Assembly: GCF_000007365.1 (NCBI RefSeq)
Contig: NC_004061.1
Location: 248,001-312,000 of the forward strand
Length of the DNA: 64,000 nt
Source of the DNA: Buchnera aphidicola str. Sg (Schizaphis graminum)
GTDB taxonomy: Bacteria > Pseudomonadota > Gammaproteobacteria > Enterobacterales > Enterobacteriaceae
Reading direction: 5' to 3'
The translations under genes were made by a program, and so were the position numbers. Positions 20,140 through 30,599 of this stretch are shown in pieces (the first letter of the stretch is position 1; each line of letters starts with the position of its first letter). The notes beneath the pieces are model-generated. The model searched no databases and was not told the origin of the DNA. It saw only the letters and a program-made list of their open reading frames with translations.

Positions 20140-21855
20140 TTAAATTAAGTTTAATTTTTTTTTTAAAAAATAAGTAATTTCTTTTACCTTAATTAAGGTA
20201 CTCTTGTTATTTTTTCTTTCTCTATATTCAACTTTATTTTCATTAATATGACGTGGACTAATTATAATTTGATGTGGAATTCCAATTAAATCTATTTGAT
20301 TAAACATAATGCCTGGTCTTTCATTGCGATCGTATAAAATAACGTCTATTTTTTCTTTTTTTAAAATTTTGTATAAATTTTCTGTAATTTCTTTTATTTT
20401 AATACAATTTTTTGTATTTAAAGGCAGGATTACAACTTGAAAGGGAGCGATAGAATCAGGCCAAATAATTCCATTATCATCATAATTTTGTTCAATTACA
20501 GAAGCAACGATTCGTGTTATTCCTATACCATAGCACCCCATATGTATATGTTTATAGTTATTGTGTTGTTCTTGAACTAGTACGTTCATTTTTTTTGAAT
20601 ATTCTTTTCCTAATTGAAAAATATGTCCAATTTCAATGCTTTTCTTAATTTCTAAAGATTTTGATCCATCTGAACTTATATCTTTTTTTGTTATATTTCT
20701 AATATCTTTAATAATTGGAATAGGAAGATCTACATTCCAATTCACATTAATAAAAAATTTTTCATTTATGTTAGATCCAATAGTAAAATCTTTCATATAA
20801 TATACAGAAACGTCAGCGAAAATAGGAATTTTCAATCCTAAAGGGCCTAAAAATTTTGATTTAACTCCCATTAAAGTGATTATTTCTTCTTCATTTACAA
20901 ATGATAATGGTTTTTCAATTATATCGATTTCTTCTATTTTAAATAAATTTAATTCGTGTTCTTGACGAATCAATAGAGCAGCTAAGGAAGGTTGATTATT
21001 AATTTTAGTACGAACTAAAATAGTTTTTATAAAATTTTTAATGGGTTTTTTAAATTCATTAAAATTTTTTGTGCATTTTTTACTTTTTATTTGATTCGGA
21101 ATTATTCGATTTTTTTCTTTTAAAAAGTTAATACTTTGCATTGATTTTGCTGTATTGATATTTGAAGCATATGCTGTATTTTTTGAAAAAACAATTTCAT
21201 CTTCACCATTTTCAGACAAAGCTTGAAATTCATGAGAAATACTTCCTCCCATAGATCCTGAATCAGCATTTACTGCACGAAATTGAATTTTTATTTTATT
21301 AAATATATTTATGTAACTTTGATAAAAATCATTATAAGTTTTTTCCAAACAATGTTTATTAATATGGAAAGAATAAGCATCTTTCATAATAAATTCGCGG
21401 GATCTAACAATACCAAATCTAGGCCTTATTTCATCTCGAAATTTTGTTTGTATTTGATATATAATTAAAGGAAGTTCTTTAAATGAATTAATTTCATTTC
21501 GAATAAAATTAGTTACGACTTCTTCGTTAGTTGGTCCTAATATAAATTTCTGATTACGTCGATCATAAAATTGAAATAATTCCTCTCCATATATACTTAA
21601 TCGTCCACTATTTTCCCATAGTTTTTTAGGTTGTACAACTGGCATTAAAACTTCTAAAGCATTTATTTTTCTCATTTCATTTTTGATAATGTCTTTTATT
21701 TTATTTAATACCCTGATACCTGTTGGAAGCCAAATATATATACCTGAAGATAGTTTTCTAATCATTCCACTTTTTAGCATAAGTTGATGACTGATAATTT
21801 TTGCATGATGTGGTGTTTCTTTTAAAGTTGAGAATAAATATTTACTTGCACGCAT
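20140..21855 (-). CDS. proS: Prolyl-tRNA synthetase (bacterial type with editing insertion)
   Basis: Class II aminoacyl-tRNA synthetase. The N-terminus MRASKYLFSTLKETPHHAK, motif 1 region, motif 2 (KFRDEIRPRFGIVRSREFIMKDAYSF), an insertion domain about residues 225-390 that edits misacylated alanine in the family, motif 3 (CYGIGITRIVASVIEQ) and the C-terminal anticodon-binding domain are all visible. 571 aa (E. coli 572). Transcribed leftward alone. In E. coli it lies on the same side of dnaE, and rrnH follows not far beyond it. Confidence 0.97.
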   Translation of the reverse strand: MRASKYLFSTLKETPHHAKIISHQLMLKSGMIRKLSSGIYIWLPTGIRVLNKIKDIIKNEMRKINALEVLMPVVQPKKLWENSGRLSIYGEELFQFYDRRNQKFILGPTNEEVVTNFIRNEINSFKELPLIIYQIQTKFRDEIRPRFGIVRSREFIMKDAYSFHINKHCLEKTYNDFYQSYINIFNKIKIQFRAVNADSGSMGGSISHEFQALSENGEDEIVFSKNTAYASNINTAKSMQSINFLKEKNRIIPNQIKSKKCTKNFNEFKKPIKNFIKTILVRTKINNQPSLAALLIRQEHELNLFKIEEIDIIEKPLSFVNEEEIITLMGVKSKFLGPLGLKIPIFADVSVYYMKDFTIGSNINEKFFINVNWNVDLPIPIIKDIRNITKKDISSDGSKSLEIKKSIEIGHIFQLGKEYSKKMNVLVQEQHNNYKHIHMGCYGIGITRIVASVIEQNYDDNGIIWPDSIAPFQVVILPLNTKNCIKIKEITENLYKILKKEKIDVILYDRNERPGIMFNQIDLIGIPHQIIISPRHINENKVEYRERKNNKSTLIKVKEITYFLKKKLNLI

Positions 21856-22066
21856 ATAAAAAAAGTCTCGATTATAAGAATAAAAATAATTTTTTTTAAA
21901 ATAAAATATTTATTTCAAAAATATTTAAAATGTTTATTTTAAATTATGATTAATAACCTTATTATATAATAAAATTGTATTTAAAATATTTTTTTTAAAA
22001 ATATAGTTTTATTGAATTAAAATTAATTTTTTAATTAAAAAACTTTAATGGTTAAAAGTATTTAAC

Positions 22067-23212
22067 ATGAATCACGATATAAATGAAGAAAAAACAGAAC
22101 AGCCAACAGAACATCATATTAAAAAATTTAGAAAAAAAGGCGAGACGAGATATTCACGTGAATTGAACTCTTTGTTAATTTTAATATTTGGTCTGTCTAA
22201 TTTATGGTGGTCGAGATATTCAATTATTTTTGAATTAAAAACTATTATGTTTAATAGTTTTAATTTTAATCAAAATATTCTTACAAACCAACAAAATATT
22301 TCATTAAATTTCTTTTTTTTTATAAAAAAAATATTGATTGTTTTTTTTCCATTTTTTTCATTTTTAATCTGTATAATTATTATTCCTCCTATTTTATTTG
22401 GTGGTATAAAGTTTAATTTTACGTCATTAAAATTGAATTTTGCAAGATTAAATTTATTACATGGTTTAAAAAAATTTTTTTCTTTTCAAATATTTATTGA
22501 ACTGTTTAAAACAACACTGAAGTTATTTATAATTAGCTGTATATCTATTTTTTATCTATGGATTTATTTTTATAAAATATTATTTTTAAGTACTAAAAAT
22601 ATTTCATCTTCGTTACTCGATGGGTTTAATGTAATTTTTTATTGCTGTATTTTAATAATACTAGGGTTGATACCGATTGTAATTTTAGACGTTTTTTGGC
22701 GACAATGGAGTTATTACAAAAAATTAAAAATGACTCATCAAGAGATAAAAGATGAATTTAAGGAAAGAGAAGGAAGTCCACAAATAAAAGCACGGATTCG
22801 ACAGCAAATGAAAATAAATTTAAGAAGAAGAATGATTTCAGATGTTCCTAAAGCAGATGTTATTATAACTAATCCCATTCATTATGCAATTGCACTTAAG
22901 TATGATATTCATAAAATGAATGCTCCTAAGGTAATAGCTAAGGGTATTGGTGCAACAGCTATGAAAATACAAAAAATTGCCCTTAAAAATGGTATTGCTA
23001 TTATTGCCTCTCCATCTTTAGCACGTGCATTATATCGTTATTCAGAAATAGGTCAATATATCCCAGGTCCTCTTTATAAAGCTGTAGCTGAAATTTTAGC
23101 ATGGGTTTGGAAAGTGAAAAAATGGAAAAGAGAGGGTGGTATTTTCCCTGAAAAACCTAAAAATATATCAGTTCCATCAGAATTAAATGTTACAGGAGAA
23201 AGTAATGATTAA
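22067..23212 (+). CDS. flhB: Flagellar type III secretion switch protein FlhB
   Basis: Inner-membrane component of the flagellar export gate that switches substrate class. Four hydrophobic segments (about residues 34-50, 83-112, 145-178, 185-210) precede the cytoplasmic domain with MTHQEIKDEFKEREGSPQIKAR and the cleavage region ITNPIHYAIALKYD. The family's self-cleavage motif is NPTH; here residues 269-272 read NPIH. 381 aa (E. coli 382). Its end overlaps the flhA start by 8 bases. Buchnera is not motile but keeps flagellar export components; what the apparatus exports is not known from this sequence. Confidence 0.95.
   Translation: MNHDINEEKTEQPTEHHIKKFRKKGETRYSRELNSLLILIFGLSNLWWSRYSIIFELKTIMFNSFNFNQNILTNQQNISLNFFFFIKKILIVFFPFFSFLICIIIIPPILFGGIKFNFTSLKLNFARLNLLHGLKKFFSFQIFIELFKTTLKLFIISCISIFYLWIYFYKILFLSTKNISSSLLDGFNVIFYCCILIILGLIPIVILDVFWRQWSYYKKLKMTHQEIKDEFKEREGSPQIKARIRQQMKINLRRRMISDVPKADVIITNPIHYAIALKYDIHKMNAPKVIAKGIGATAMKIQKIALKNGIAIIASPSLARALYRYSEIGQYIPGPLYKAVAEILAWVWKVKKWKREGGIFPEKPKNISVPSELNVTGESND
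23194..23198 (+). promoter_or_regulatory. Shine-Dalgarno AGGAG deciding the flhA start
   Basis: AGGAG lies inside the end of flhB, six bases before the ATG at 23205. It selects that ATG over the one at 23187, which has no comparable site and would add six unmatched residues. Confidence 0.75.
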
Positions 23213-25292
23213 TTTTTCTTCTTTTTTTCGGATTATACAAAATTTAAAAAAAACACAATGGCAAACACTAATAGGTCCTGTTTTAATTTTAATTATTTTA
23301 TCCATGATGGTCTTACCATTAGCACCATTTGTTTTAGATGTTTTTTTTACCTTTAATATCGCTCTATCAATAATTATTTTACTTGTTTCAATGTTTACTC
23401 GACATACTTTAGATTTTGCTGCTTTTCCAACAATTTTACTGTTTTCTACATTGTTACGTTTAGCACTAAACGTTGCATCTACACGTGTAATATTTTTAAA
23501 TGGTCATAATGGGACTCATTCAGCAGGTCGGGTAATAGAATCATTTGGTCATTTTTTAGTAGGAGGAAATTTTGCCATTGGTATAGTTGTTTTTGTTATT
23601 TTAGTTATTATTAATTTTATGGTAATTACCAAAGGATCGGGAAGAATAGCAGAAGTTGGAGCAAGATTTATATTAGACGCAATGCCGGGAAAACAAATGG
23701 CTATTGATGCTGATTTAAATGCAGGTTTAATTGGGGAGGAAGAAGCTAAAAAACGTCGTTTAAAAATAACAAAAGAAGCTGATTTTTATGGATCAATGGA
23801 TGGTGCAAGTAAATTTGTTCGAGGAGATGCCATTGCCGGTATTTTGATTATGGTTCTTAATATTTTTGGAGGACTAATTATAGGTTTTTTTCAGCATAAT
23901 ATGTTATTAGGTAAAGCTGCAGAAGTATATACCTTATTAACTATAGGAGATGGTTTAGTTGCTCAAATTCCAGCTTTAGTTATTTCTACAGCTGCTGGAG
24001 TAATTGTAACACGTGTAAGTACCAATCAAAATGTTGGTGAGCAAATGATAAGTCAATTATTTTGCAATTCACAGGTAATTTTACTGAGTGCAATAGTTTT
24101 AGGTATTCTTGGTTTAGTTCCAGGAATGCCAAACATCATATTCTTAGTATTTACCGTTTCCCTATTATCTCTTTCTTGGTGGTTAAGTAGAAAAAAAAAT
24201 AATATTAAGAAAAATGTTTTAATTTCTGACAGTAAATATAAATCAAGAGAAAATTCAATTTCTGAAGCTTCTTGGAATGATGTTGAATTAGAAGATCCTA
24301 TAAGAATAGAAATAGGGTATAATTTAATACCTATGGTGGACATTCAAAAAAAAGGTGATTTATTAGATAAAATTCGTATTATTCGCAAAAAATTTGCTCA
24401 AGAAATTGGATTTCTTCCTCCATTAGTACATATTAAAAATAATATAAATTTGAAACGAACTAGTTATCAAATTTTTATCAAAGGAGTAGAAGTGGGTCAA
24501 GGTACGTGTTTTTATGGAAAATATATGGCTATTCGTTCAGGAAGAGAAACGGAACCTTTACCATTTAAAGAGGTTTATGAACCTACTTTTGGTTTATCTG
24601 GTTATTGGATCGATTTAAACTTTAAAAATAAAGCAGAAAAAAAAGGTTACTCTGTGGTAGAAGCCAGTGCTATTATTGCAACGCATTTAAATTTTTTGAT
24701 TTCTAAACATATTGATGAATTATTCGGTCGTCAAGAAGCTCAACAATTATTAGATCATGTTAATTTAGAAATGCCAAAATTAACTGAAGATTTAATACCT
24801 AACATAATAAATTTAACGATTTTACACAAAATTTTAAAAAATTTACTTTTAGAAGAAGTACCAATACGAGATATGAGAACAATTTTAGAAACATTATCAG
24901 AATTTTCTATTGATCAAAAAGATCCAAATGAATTAACTAGTTTAGTTCGTATTGCATTAAGTAAAATTATTACACAAAAATTGTTTTATAAAAAAGATAT
25001 TATTGAAATAATAGGTTTAGAAAAAAATTTAGAACAATTACTATTAGATAATCTAAAAGGACAAAATAATACTATAGAACCAAGTTTATTTGAATTACTT
25101 ATGATTAAAACTCAAGAAGCTATTGAAAAACAAAAATTAATAAATGCTCCTATTGTATTATTAGTCACTCATCCTCTTCGATTTTTTTTGTCGAAAATTT
25201 TGCGAAAAAAGTTTCCAGAATTAACAGTTTTATCTCAATTTGAAGTAACGGATATAAAAAAAGTAAAAATGACTAGTATAATCGGTAGTTAA
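23205..25292 (+). CDS. flhA: Flagellar type III export gate protein FlhA
   Basis: Large ring-forming export gate subunit. Eight or so membrane segments fill residues 25-325, containing the family loop around GSGRIAEVGARFILDAMPGKQMAIDADLNAGLI. The cytoplasmic domain (residues about 350-695) forms the docking ring for chaperone-substrate complexes. Start taken at 23205, giving 695 aa (E. coli 692). It overlaps flhB by 8 bases, which suggests translational coupling. The third gene of the E. coli operon, flhE, is absent, and argS follows convergently, the same neighbour as in E. coli. Confidence 0.96.
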   Translation: MINFSSFFRIIQNLKKTQWQTLIGPVLILIILSMMVLPLAPFVLDVFFTFNIALSIIILLVSMFTRHTLDFAAFPTILLFSTLLRLALNVASTRVIFLNGHNGTHSAGRVIESFGHFLVGGNFAIGIVVFVILVIINFMVITKGSGRIAEVGARFILDAMPGKQMAIDADLNAGLIGEEEAKKRRLKITKEADFYGSMDGASKFVRGDAIAGILIMVLNIFGGLIIGFFQHNMLLGKAAEVYTLLTIGDGLVAQIPALVISTAAGVIVTRVSTNQNVGEQMISQLFCNSQVILLSAIVLGILGLVPGMPNIIFLVFTVSLLSLSWWLSRKKNNIKKNVLISDSKYKSRENSISEASWNDVELEDPIRIEIGYNLIPMVDIQKKGDLLDKIRIIRKKFAQEIGFLPPLVHIKNNINLKRTSYQIFIKGVEVGQGTCFYGKYMAIRSGRETEPLPFKEVYEPTFGLSGYWIDLNFKNKAEKKGYSVVEASAIIATHLNFLISKHIDELFGRQEAQQLLDHVNLEMPKLTEDLIPNIINLTILHKILKNLLLEEVPIRDMRTILETLSEFSIDQKDPNELTSLVRIALSKIITQKLFYKKDIIEIIGLEKNLEQLLLDNLKGQNNTIEPSLFELLMIKTQEAIEKQKLINAPIVLLVTHPLRFFLSKILRKKFPELTVLSQFEVTDIKKVKMTSIIGS

Positions 25293-25314
25293 TTTTATTT
25301 TATAAATTCAGATT

Positions 25315-25375
25315 GGTGTGGTTTTAGGTAGTACGTTTTTAGTACTGCGTTATTTCCCCACCTTACTGATTTTTT
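25315..25375. terminator. Structured hairpin between flhA and argS
   Basis: An inner 7-bp stem (25328-25334 with 25342-25348, one G-U) sits inside a weaker outer pairing of ggtg-type bases at 25315-25321 with ccccacc at 25356-25362. A run of seven T follows at about 25370. Placed between two converging genes, it is best read as the flhA terminator, perhaps acting both ways. Folding by eye only. Confidence 0.5.
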
Positions 25376-25396
25376 TAAAAAAAATAAATTATTTTT

Positions 25397-27139
25397 TTAC
25401 ATTTTTTTTATTGTTTTAATTCCTAATAAATTCAGTCCTTTTTTTATTGTTTTTGCTGTTAAAAAAGATAATTTAATCCTGCTTTTTCGAATTTTTATTT
25501 TTTCAGAAAAGAGAATTGAACAGTTTTCATAAAAATGAGAAAAATACGTAGAGAGTTGATAAAGATATTTACACATAATATGAGGAGTTCCATTTTTAGC
25601 TATTAATAGAATGATTTCTTCAAATTCTAGTATTTTAATAGCTAAGTTAATTTCACTTTCTTCATTAAGAATAATTTTCATTTTTATTTTATGTAATGGA
25701 ATATTTGACTTTTTTAAAATAGATATAATTCTTGTATAAGCGTATTGTATATAAGGCGCTGTATTACCTTCAAAACTTAGCATTTTGTCCCAATCAAATA
25801 TATAATTAGTGTTTCTATTTTTAGATAGATCAGAATATTTTACAGCACTTATTCCAATTATTTCCCCTAATTTGATTAATTTTTTTTTGCATAAGTTAGG
25901 TTGTTTTTTTTGAATTAAATTAGTAGCTCTATTTATAGATTCATTAAGTAGATTAGAAAGTTTAATTGTATTTCCGTCACGAGTTTTAAAAGGACGTCTA
26001 TTTTTAGATAACATCATTCCAAACATATGATGTTCTAATAATAAATTTTTAGATATATAATTAGCTTTTTCAGCAATAGTCCATGATTGTAGAAGATGTT
26101 GATATTGACGAGAATCAGTATAATATATGATTCGATCAGCATGTAAGTTTTGATACCTATATTTAAGGCAAGCAATATCAGTAGTAGAATATAAAAAACC
26201 TTTGTCTTTTTTTCGGATTATAACTCCCATGGAGTCTCCCATCCTGTTTTTAAACTCATCAAGAAAAACAATAACAGCTCCATTTTTTTCAATAGCTATT
26301 TTTTGTTTTTTAAGATCTTCTACAATTTTCGGAAGCATTGGGTTATAGAAACTTTCACCCATAGTATGTTTTTCTTCCAATGTTACATTAAGTTTTTTAT
26401 ATATTTTGTAATTTTCTAACATAGTTATTGATACTAATTTTTTCCAAATAGCACAACAATATTGATCTCCATTTTGTAATTTTACTACAAATTCTCTAGA
26501 TTTTTTTGAAAATAGTTCATTTGAATTGTATTGTTTTTTTGATTGACAATAAATATTGTCTAAATCTTGAAGTGAAAGAAGATTTTTTTTTAATTTTTTT
26601 AATAATTTTTTATCTTCTAAATACGCAATGAGTATACCAAATTGTGTCCCCCAATCTCCAATATGATTTGCTCTAATTACCTTTTGTCCTAAAAATTCTA
26701 GTATTCTTACTGTAACGTCTCCTATTATAGTTGATCTTAAATGTCCAACATGCATTTCTTTTGCAATATTGGGAGAAGAATAATCTATTACAATATTTTT
26801 TTTAGGATAAATATATTTGACACCAAGACGAGATGAAATAAATGGTATTTCTAATTTTTCAGATAACCATTCATTTTTAATAAAAATGTTAATAAATCCT
26901 GGATGTGAAAAAATTATTTTTTTATAGATCTTTTTTTTTTCTATAAGAATCAGTATTTTTTGAAATAATTTATAGGGTTTTATTTTCAATCTAGAAGATA
27001 TTTTCATTAGATTGTCAACTTGATAATGACCAAGTTCTATTTTTTTACTTGATATAATAAATACTTCATAAGTGTAATTACTATTAATTTTGATTAAAGC
27101 TTGTTCAATATCTTTTTTTATTAGATATTTTATATTCAT
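25397..27139 (-). CDS. argS: Arginyl-tRNA synthetase
   Basis: Class I synthetase charging tRNA-Arg. An N-terminal additional domain (residues 1-110) binds the tRNA D-loop. The HIGH-type signature is YSSPNIAKEMHVGHLRSTIIGD, and the KMSK region reads KNRRPFKTRDGNTIKL, the non-canonical form usual for ArgRS. The DALR anticodon-binding domain at the C-terminus contains YIQYAYTRIISI. 580 aa (E. coli 577). Leftward, monocistronic in appearance; the start is ATG at 27139. Confidence 0.97.
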   Translation of the reverse strand: MNIKYLIKKDIEQALIKINSNYTYEVFIISSKKIELGHYQVDNLMKISSRLKIKPYKLFQKILILIEKKKIYKKIIFSHPGFINIFIKNEWLSEKLEIPFISSRLGVKYIYPKKNIVIDYSSPNIAKEMHVGHLRSTIIGDVTVRILEFLGQKVIRANHIGDWGTQFGILIAYLEDKKLLKKLKKNLLSLQDLDNIYCQSKKQYNSNELFSKKSREFVVKLQNGDQYCCAIWKKLVSITMLENYKIYKKLNVTLEEKHTMGESFYNPMLPKIVEDLKKQKIAIEKNGAVIVFLDEFKNRMGDSMGVIIRKKDKGFLYSTTDIACLKYRYQNLHADRIIYYTDSRQYQHLLQSWTIAEKANYISKNLLLEHHMFGMMLSKNRRPFKTRDGNTIKLSNLLNESINRATNLIQKKQPNLCKKKLIKLGEIIGISAVKYSDLSKNRNTNYIFDWDKMLSFEGNTAPYIQYAYTRIISILKKSNIPLHKIKMKIILNEESEINLAIKILEFEEIILLIAKNGTPHIMCKYLYQLSTYFSHFYENCSILFSEKIKIRKSRIKLSFLTAKTIKKGLNLLGIKTIKKM

Positions 27140-27354
27140 AAATAAATAACCTTTTTAATAAATTAAAAAAATAAATTTTTAGAAAACAAGATTTGCTATA
27201 AATTTTTTTTAAATGTCGTTAAATACAATATATTATTTTAATTCGTCTTAATATTTTTTATTTATAATGTTATTATAATTTCTTTCTCTTTATTAATATA
27301 ACTTACTTTAATAAATTTTTTTATAAAATTAAAAATTAATTTTATTAAAAAAGG

Positions 27355-27383
27355 TTGACAACACGATAAAAAAAATGTAATCT
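27355..27383 (+). promoter_or_regulatory. Sigma-70 promoter of the 16S rRNA unit
   Basis: A perfect -35 TTGACA at 27355-27360 and a -10 TAATCT at 27378-27383 are spaced by 17 bases, about 130 bases before the mature 16S start. No discriminator rich in G/C is evident. Confidence 0.75.
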
Positions 27384-27403
27384 CATATAAAGTTTAAAAA
27401 CAA

Positions 27404-27415
27404 CGCTCTTTAACA
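27404..27415 (+). promoter_or_regulatory. boxA antitermination element
   Basis: cgctctttaaca matches 11 of 12 bases of the enterobacterial rrn boxA. In E. coli NusB/S10 bind it to suppress Rho termination in rRNA. Position right after the promoter and before the processing stem is as in E. coli rrn leaders. Confidence 0.75.
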
Positions 27416-27420
27416 AAATA

Positions 27421-27442
27421 ATTAGATAATCTGTGTGGGCAC
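27421..27442 (+). promoter_or_regulatory. 5' strand of the 16S RNase III processing stem
   Basis: These 22 bases pair with 29089-29110 after the 16S gene with a single C-A mismatch. The core (ctgtgtgggcac) is the same as in the E. coli rrn leader. RNase III, encoded in this window at 36091-36771, cuts such stems to release pre-16S RNA. Confidence 0.8.
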
Positions 27443-27514
27443 AGAAAATTAAGTACAAGATTACTTTTTTAAAAAAATCTTAAAGTTATTTTTTCTTTAA
27501 GAAAAAAGATTTTA

Positions 27515-29066
<1,552 letters not shown>

Positions 29067-29088
29067 AAAATATATACTTTTTTTGAAA

Positions 29089-29110
29089 GTGCCCACACAA
29101 ATTATCTAAT
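29089..29110 (+). promoter_or_regulatory. 3' strand of the 16S RNase III processing stem
   Basis: Complement of 27421-27442 (21 of 22 bases pair). It lies 22 bases after the 16S 3' end and 17 bases before tRNA-Ile. Confidence 0.8.
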
Positions 29111-29127
29111 AAAATTTTGTTTAATAA

Positions 29128-29204
29128 AGGCTTGTAGCTCAGATGGTAAGAGCGCACCCCTGATAAGGGTGAGGTCGGTGGTTCAACTCCACTCAGGCCT
29201 ACCA
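29128..29204 (+). tRNA. tRNA-Ile (GAU)
   Basis: 77 bases including an encoded CCA. Acceptor pairs aggcttg/caggcct, anticodon loop ctgataa with GAT at its centre, and T arm ggtgg-ttcaact-ccact. It differs from E. coli tRNA-Ile-GAU at only a few bases (D loop and T loop). It is in the 16S transcription unit. Confidence 0.97.
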
Positions 29205-29220
29205 TAGTAAACATTATCTG

Positions 29221-29293
29221 GGGGCTATAGCTCAGCTGGGAGAGCGCCTGCCTTGCACGCAGGAGGTCAGCGGTTCAATCCCGCTTAGCTCCA
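29221..29293 (+). tRNA. tRNA-Ala (UGC)
   Basis: 73 bases up to the discriminator A. Acceptor ggggcta/tagctcc, anticodon loop cttgcac with TGC, T stem agcgg/ccgct. CCA is not encoded (att follows), unlike the adjacent tRNA-Ile and unlike E. coli, so it must be added after processing. The convergent gloB stop codon begins only one base beyond the mature 3' end. Confidence 0.97.
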
Positions 29294-29294
29294 A

Positions 29295-30047
29295 TTAAAA
29301 ATCATCTTTCTCTTTCCTTAGTAAAATAAAAACCTCAAAGCTGCTCGTGTCTTTTTTTAACCCCATTGCTTTTTTAATTGTCTTCTCATTTGTTCTTAAA
29401 AAAATATTTATTTTTTTTTCAGTTTCAAGAGAAACTGGAAGACTTGTCTTATTCTGAGAAATATGCTTTTTTATTTTCTTATAGTATTTTTTTATTTTTT
29501 TATCAAATGGGAGAATAGACATAGCGAAATTTAAATTAGATAGAGTATATTCATGAGAACAACATAAAATTGTTTTTTTTGGTAATGATTTTATAAAATT
29601 AATAGATTGATACATATCAAAAAATTTATTTTTAAAAACACGACCGCAACCTCCTGAAAATAAAGTATCTCCGCAAAAAATATATGGTTTTAAATAATAT
29701 GAAACATGTCCTAACGTATGACCTGGTGTAAGAAAAACATGAATTTCACTTTTTAACAATTTTATTACATCTCCTTGTTTTACAATTTTATTTACATTTC
29801 TTGTTTTTGTTTCTTCAGGACCAAAAACAGTTACGTTTGGATATCTTCTTATAATTTCTTCTACTCCTCCTACATGATCAATATGATTATGAGTTAATAA
29901 AATTGCTATTAGTTTCCAATTTTTTTTTTCTATTTTTTTTATTATATCTTCTGAAACACCAGGATCAATAATTATACAAGAACAATTATCGTTGTATAGA
30001 ATCCAAACGTAATTATCTTTTAATACAGAAATACTTGTTAAAATCAT
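29295..30047 (-). CDS. gloB: Hydroxyacylglutathione hydrolase (glyoxalase II)
   Basis: Hydrolyses S-lactoylglutathione to lactate and glutathione, completing methylglyoxal detoxification. Metallo-beta-lactamase fold with the zinc motif THNHIDH, TPGHTLGHVSYY, FCGDTLFSGGCGR and the C-terminal CCSHEYTLSNLNFAMSILP. I place the start at the ATG at 30047 (MILTSISVLKDNYVWIL), which aligns without gaps to the E. coli start and has gga 8 bases upstream; an in-frame ATG at 30059 would add four residues. 250 aa (E. coli 251). Its 3' end abuts tRNA-Ala convergently with no terminator between. Confidence 0.95.
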   Translation of the reverse strand: MILTSISVLKDNYVWILYNDNCSCIIIDPGVSEDIIKKIEKKNWKLIAILLTHNHIDHVGGVEEIIRRYPNVTVFGPEETKTRNVNKIVKQGDVIKLLKSEIHVFLTPGHTLGHVSYYLKPYIFCGDTLFSGGCGRVFKNKFFDMYQSINFIKSLPKKTILCCSHEYTLSNLNFAMSILPFDKKIKKYYKKIKKHISQNKTSLPVSLETEKKINIFLRTNEKTIKKAMGLKKDTSSFEVFILLRKEKDDF

Positions 30048-30070
30048 GTTTAATTCCATTAAAAAAAATT

Positions 30071-30556
30071 TTATAAATTTTTGTTTTGATAAAAGTTATT
30101 TTCATAAAAAAAATCTTTAACTGAAGGACTTTGAGCAGATTGACGTGCTATTTTATCACATCTTTCGTTTTCTAAATGACCCATATGGGCTTTAACCCAA
30201 AACCATGTAATATGATGATTTTTTATAACAGCATTGATACGTAACCATAAATCTAAATTTTTTATTAATTTTTTTTTAGTTGTTTTCCATTTCTTTTTCT
30301 CCCATGTAGCAATCCAATTTGTAATACCTTGCTTTACATATTGACTGTCAATTGTAATTTCAACTATGCAAGATTCTTTAAGAGATTCTAAACCACATAT
30401 TACACCCATTAATTCCATTCTATTATTTGTAGTTAAAAAAAAACCGGAAGTTAATATCTTTTCATGTAATTTATAACGTAATATTGTACCATATCCACCT
30501 GATCCAGGATTTCCTAAACAAGAACCATCTGAAAACATTTTAACTAATTTTAACAT
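30071..30556 (-). CDS. rnhA: Ribonuclease HI
   Basis: Degrades RNA in RNA-DNA hybrids, such as R-loops and primers. The catalytic acids are visible in MFSDGSCLGNPGSGGYG (Asp), NNRMELMGVICGLE (Glu), ITIDSQYVKQGI (Asp) and ENERCDKIAR (Asp). 161 aa (E. coli 155). It is divergent from dnaQ with a 43-base gap, the same overlapping-promoter arrangement as in E. coli, and precedes gloB on the leftward strand. Confidence 0.97.
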   Translation of the reverse strand: MLKLVKMFSDGSCLGNPGSGGYGTILRYKLHEKILTSGFFLTTNNRMELMGVICGLESLKESCIVEITIDSQYVKQGITNWIATWEKKKWKTTKKKLIKNLDLWLRINAVIKNHHITWFWVKAHMGHLENERCDKIARQSAQSPSVKDFFYENNFYQNKNL

Positions 30557-30599
30557 TTTAATAATTATTCCAATATTAAATAACTTAAATAGATCATTT

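Larger units (their letters stand above)
27140..27514. other. argS-rrs divergent region
   Basis: 375 bases. The left 200 bases are nearly pure A/T with no frame or RNA gene that I can recognise, and should hold the argS promoter. The right part holds the rRNA promoter (27355-27383), a boxA-like element (27404-27415) and the 5' strand of the 16S processing stem (27421-27442). No second rRNA promoter and no clear FIS sites are seen. Confidence 0.6.
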
